Positions 13,173 through 14,557 of a DNA stretch of 14,557 bases are shown one piece after another. Positions within the stretch are counted from its first letter, which is position 1, and each line of letters starts with the position of its first letter. Both the position numbers and the translations under genes were made by a program. The notes under the pieces were generated by a model. The model did not search any database. It saw only the letters and a list, made by a program, of their open reading frames with translations, and was not told the DNA's origin. The DNA comes from Acidobacteriaceae bacterium (GTDB lineage: Bacteria > Acidobacteriota > Terriglobia > Terriglobales > Acidobacteriaceae), in the NCBI GenBank assembly GCA_003132825.1, contig PKYX01000260.1:6592-21148 (forward strand), read 5' to 3'.

Positions 13173-14557
13173 CTACCAGAAAATAATGTTGAGCACTACA
13201 AACACCACGCTGATCACGACCGCCCAGAATACCGGGCGTTGGTAGAACGGCACCTCGGCCTCATGAGGAATCGTAGTCACCCCGTACACCAAGCCCGTCA
13301 GTTCGCTATCTTGCCTGGGCTTCGTCATATAGCTGACCGCCACGGTTACGACGACGCAAACAATCCATGACCACAAGGCTCGGTACATGTTCTCGGCCAT
13401 GTCGCGAGCATTCGGGGAGAGCGCCACATAGCGCAAGGCCGTGGGATCGATTTTCACCCACGCCCACATGCCGATCGAAGACAGTGTGCCCGCCAACAGA
13501 CCCAAGAAACCTCCGGCATCGGTGGCGCGCTTCCACAGCATGCCGAGGATCACGGTGCCGAACAGCGGCGCAATGAAGAAGCTGAACAGCGCCTGCACGT
13601 AATCCATGATGCTGGCGAACTGCATCACCAGATACGCCGTTCCCACGCTGATGAGCACTCCGATGACGGTGGTCCATCGCCCCATGTTCACGTAATGGTG
13701 GTCGCTGCCCTTGCTGTTCACAAACGGACGGTAAATGTCATACGTCCAGACGGTGGTGAAGGCGCTCACATTGCCCGCCATTCCAGACATGAAGCCGGCG
13801 ATCAGAGCGGTAACTCCAAGGCCGAGCAGCCCAGGTCCGCAATAGCGGGCGAGCATGAGCGGAAGCACATCGTTATAGCTATGAGCTCCGGTGGCCACGG
13901 CCATCGATTCCGGCACCAGTTTCTCCGGTAGCAAGCCCAAACCCAGCAGGCCCGGCAGGATCACGATGATCGGTACGAACATCTTGAATCCTGCGCCGAT
14001 AATGGGCGCCATTTCCGCGCTGCGTATATCTTTCGCGGCCAGAATGCGCTGCACCACCAGGAAGTCCGTGGTCCAATAGCCCATCGAGATCACCGCGCCC
14101 AGGCCGAACACGATGCCAACCCAGTTGATTCCCATGGGATTGTGGCTGAATGAGCCCAACCCGGACCAGAGATGGATGTACTGATCCGAGGCTCGTTGCG
14201 CAATCAGCAGCTTGAGGTTGCCCCACCCGCCGGCTTCGTACAATCCAAGGATCGGAATCAGCAGAGCACCCGCCCAGATGAGAAAGAACTGCAGCACCTC
14301 ATTGAAGATGGCCGAGCGTAGCCCGCCCAGCGTCACATAAATCGCGACTGTCAGCGACGAGACCCAGATGCTGAAGTTGATGTCCCATCCCAGCACAATC
14401 TGCATGACCTTGGCCATGGCAAACATGTTGACGCCGCTCATGAGCACGGTCATGAACGCAAACGAAACTGCGGACAGGGCGCGGCTGGATTCGCCGAAAC
14501 GCAGCTTCAGATATCCCGGCACGGAGTGCGTTTTCGAAATGTAGTAGAACGGCATCA
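13173..14557 (-). CDS. Sodium:solute symporter (SSS/SGLT family), N-terminus outside window
   Basis: About 461 residues are visible, with roughly 11-12 membrane helices. The protein imports a solute, probably a sugar, together with Na+. Family motifs seen (numbered from the ATG at 14555): FYYISKTHSVPGYLKLRF (3-20, the usual segment after helices 1-3), TLGGLRSAIFNEVLQFF (75-91, family GG..A...D..Q), YWTTDFLVVQRILAAKD (160-176, the SGLT W..D..VQR.LAAK block) and a helix ending in DIYRPF (273-278), the region that carries the sodium site in SGLT. In this family the first segment is normally preceded by about 70-90 residues, so the ATG at 14555 is internal and the gene runs past the edge. The downstream 76-residue membrane protein begins two bases after its stop. 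The nearby GH27 and epimerase genes suggest galactose or a galactoside as substrate. Confidence 0.92.
   Translation of the reverse strand, partial: MPFYYISKTHSVPGYLKLRFGESSRALSAVSFAFMTVLMSGVNMFAMAKVMQIVLGWDINFSIWVSSLTVAIYVTLGGLRSAIFNEVLQFFLIWAGALLIPILGLYEAGGWGNLKLLIAQRASDQYIHLWSGLGSFSHNPMGINWVGIVFGLGAVISMGYWTTDFLVVQRILAAKDIRSAEMAPIIGAGFKMFVPIIVILPGLLGLGLLPEKLVPESMAVATGAHSYNDVLPLMLARYCGPGLLGLGVTALIAGFMSGMAGNVSAFTTVWTYDIYRPFVNSKGSDHHYVNMGRWTTVIGVLISVGTAYLVMQFASIMDYVQALFSFFIAPLFGTVILGMLWKRATDAGGFLGLLAGTLSSIGMWAWVKIDPTALRYVALSPNARDMAENMYRALWSWIVCVVVTVAVSYMTKPRQDSELTGLVYGVTTIPHEAEVPFYQRPVFWAVVISVVFVVLNIIFW

Noticed and set aside
1..14557. Mobile element, CRISPR array, toxin-antitoxin or phage-defence system
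   Set aside because: I found no transposase, integrase, direct-repeat array, restriction or nuclease pair; all large frames are housekeeping, transport or carbohydrate genes.

Overview
The window reads as chromosomal DNA of a high-GC Gram-negative bacterium. The best guess is the phylum Acidobacteriota (Koribacter/Terriglobia-like). That guess rests on the style of the proteins: an F0 c subunit with its own signal peptide, a HEAT-repeat protein ending in PilZ, and a secreted GH27 enzyme beside a sodium symporter with a tiny membrane partner. It is inference, since no rRNA or marker gene is present. No mobile element, CRISPR array, tRNA or rRNA was recognised. Genes are tightly packed, mostly as divergent and convergent pairs.

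Layout. 1-338 (-): 5' part of a CHAD-domain protein, starting at TTG. 666-3317 (+): an 883-residue protein with an N-terminal conserved domain, a Gly/Thr linker, a long helical HEAT-like region and a C-terminal PilZ-like domain. A strong bidirectional terminator at 3340-3375 separates it from a three-gene F0 ATP synthase operon on the minus strand (atpI 5068-4646, atpB 4601-3870, atpE 3695-3393). This operon has no atpF and no F1 genes. 5246-6493 (+): an EntS-like MFS exporter, convergent with a YbiT-type ABC-F ATPase (8165-6537, -). The ABC-F gene is divergent from a short RNase II-family (RNB) exoribonuclease (8340-9806, +).

The right third is a carbohydrate region. A secreted GH27 alpha-galactosidase-like enzyme (11309-9882, -) is divergent from an exported aldose 1-epimerase (11615-12820, +). 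The gap between them holds a LacI-family-type palindrome and an extended -10 promoter. A sodium:solute symporter (14557-13173, -, N-terminus outside the window) and a 76-residue two-helix membrane protein two bases downstream of it complete the region. A plausible model is extracytoplasmic release of galactose, mutarotation outside the cytoplasm, and sodium-coupled uptake.

No wholly new multi-gene system is evident. The points most worth a second look are the two-gene SSS/two-helix transporter unit, the HEAT-PilZ protein with a possible ATT start, the truncated F0 operon with a hairpin between atpB and atpE and a c subunit carrying a sodium-type ligand set, and the LacI-like operator between the sugar genes.
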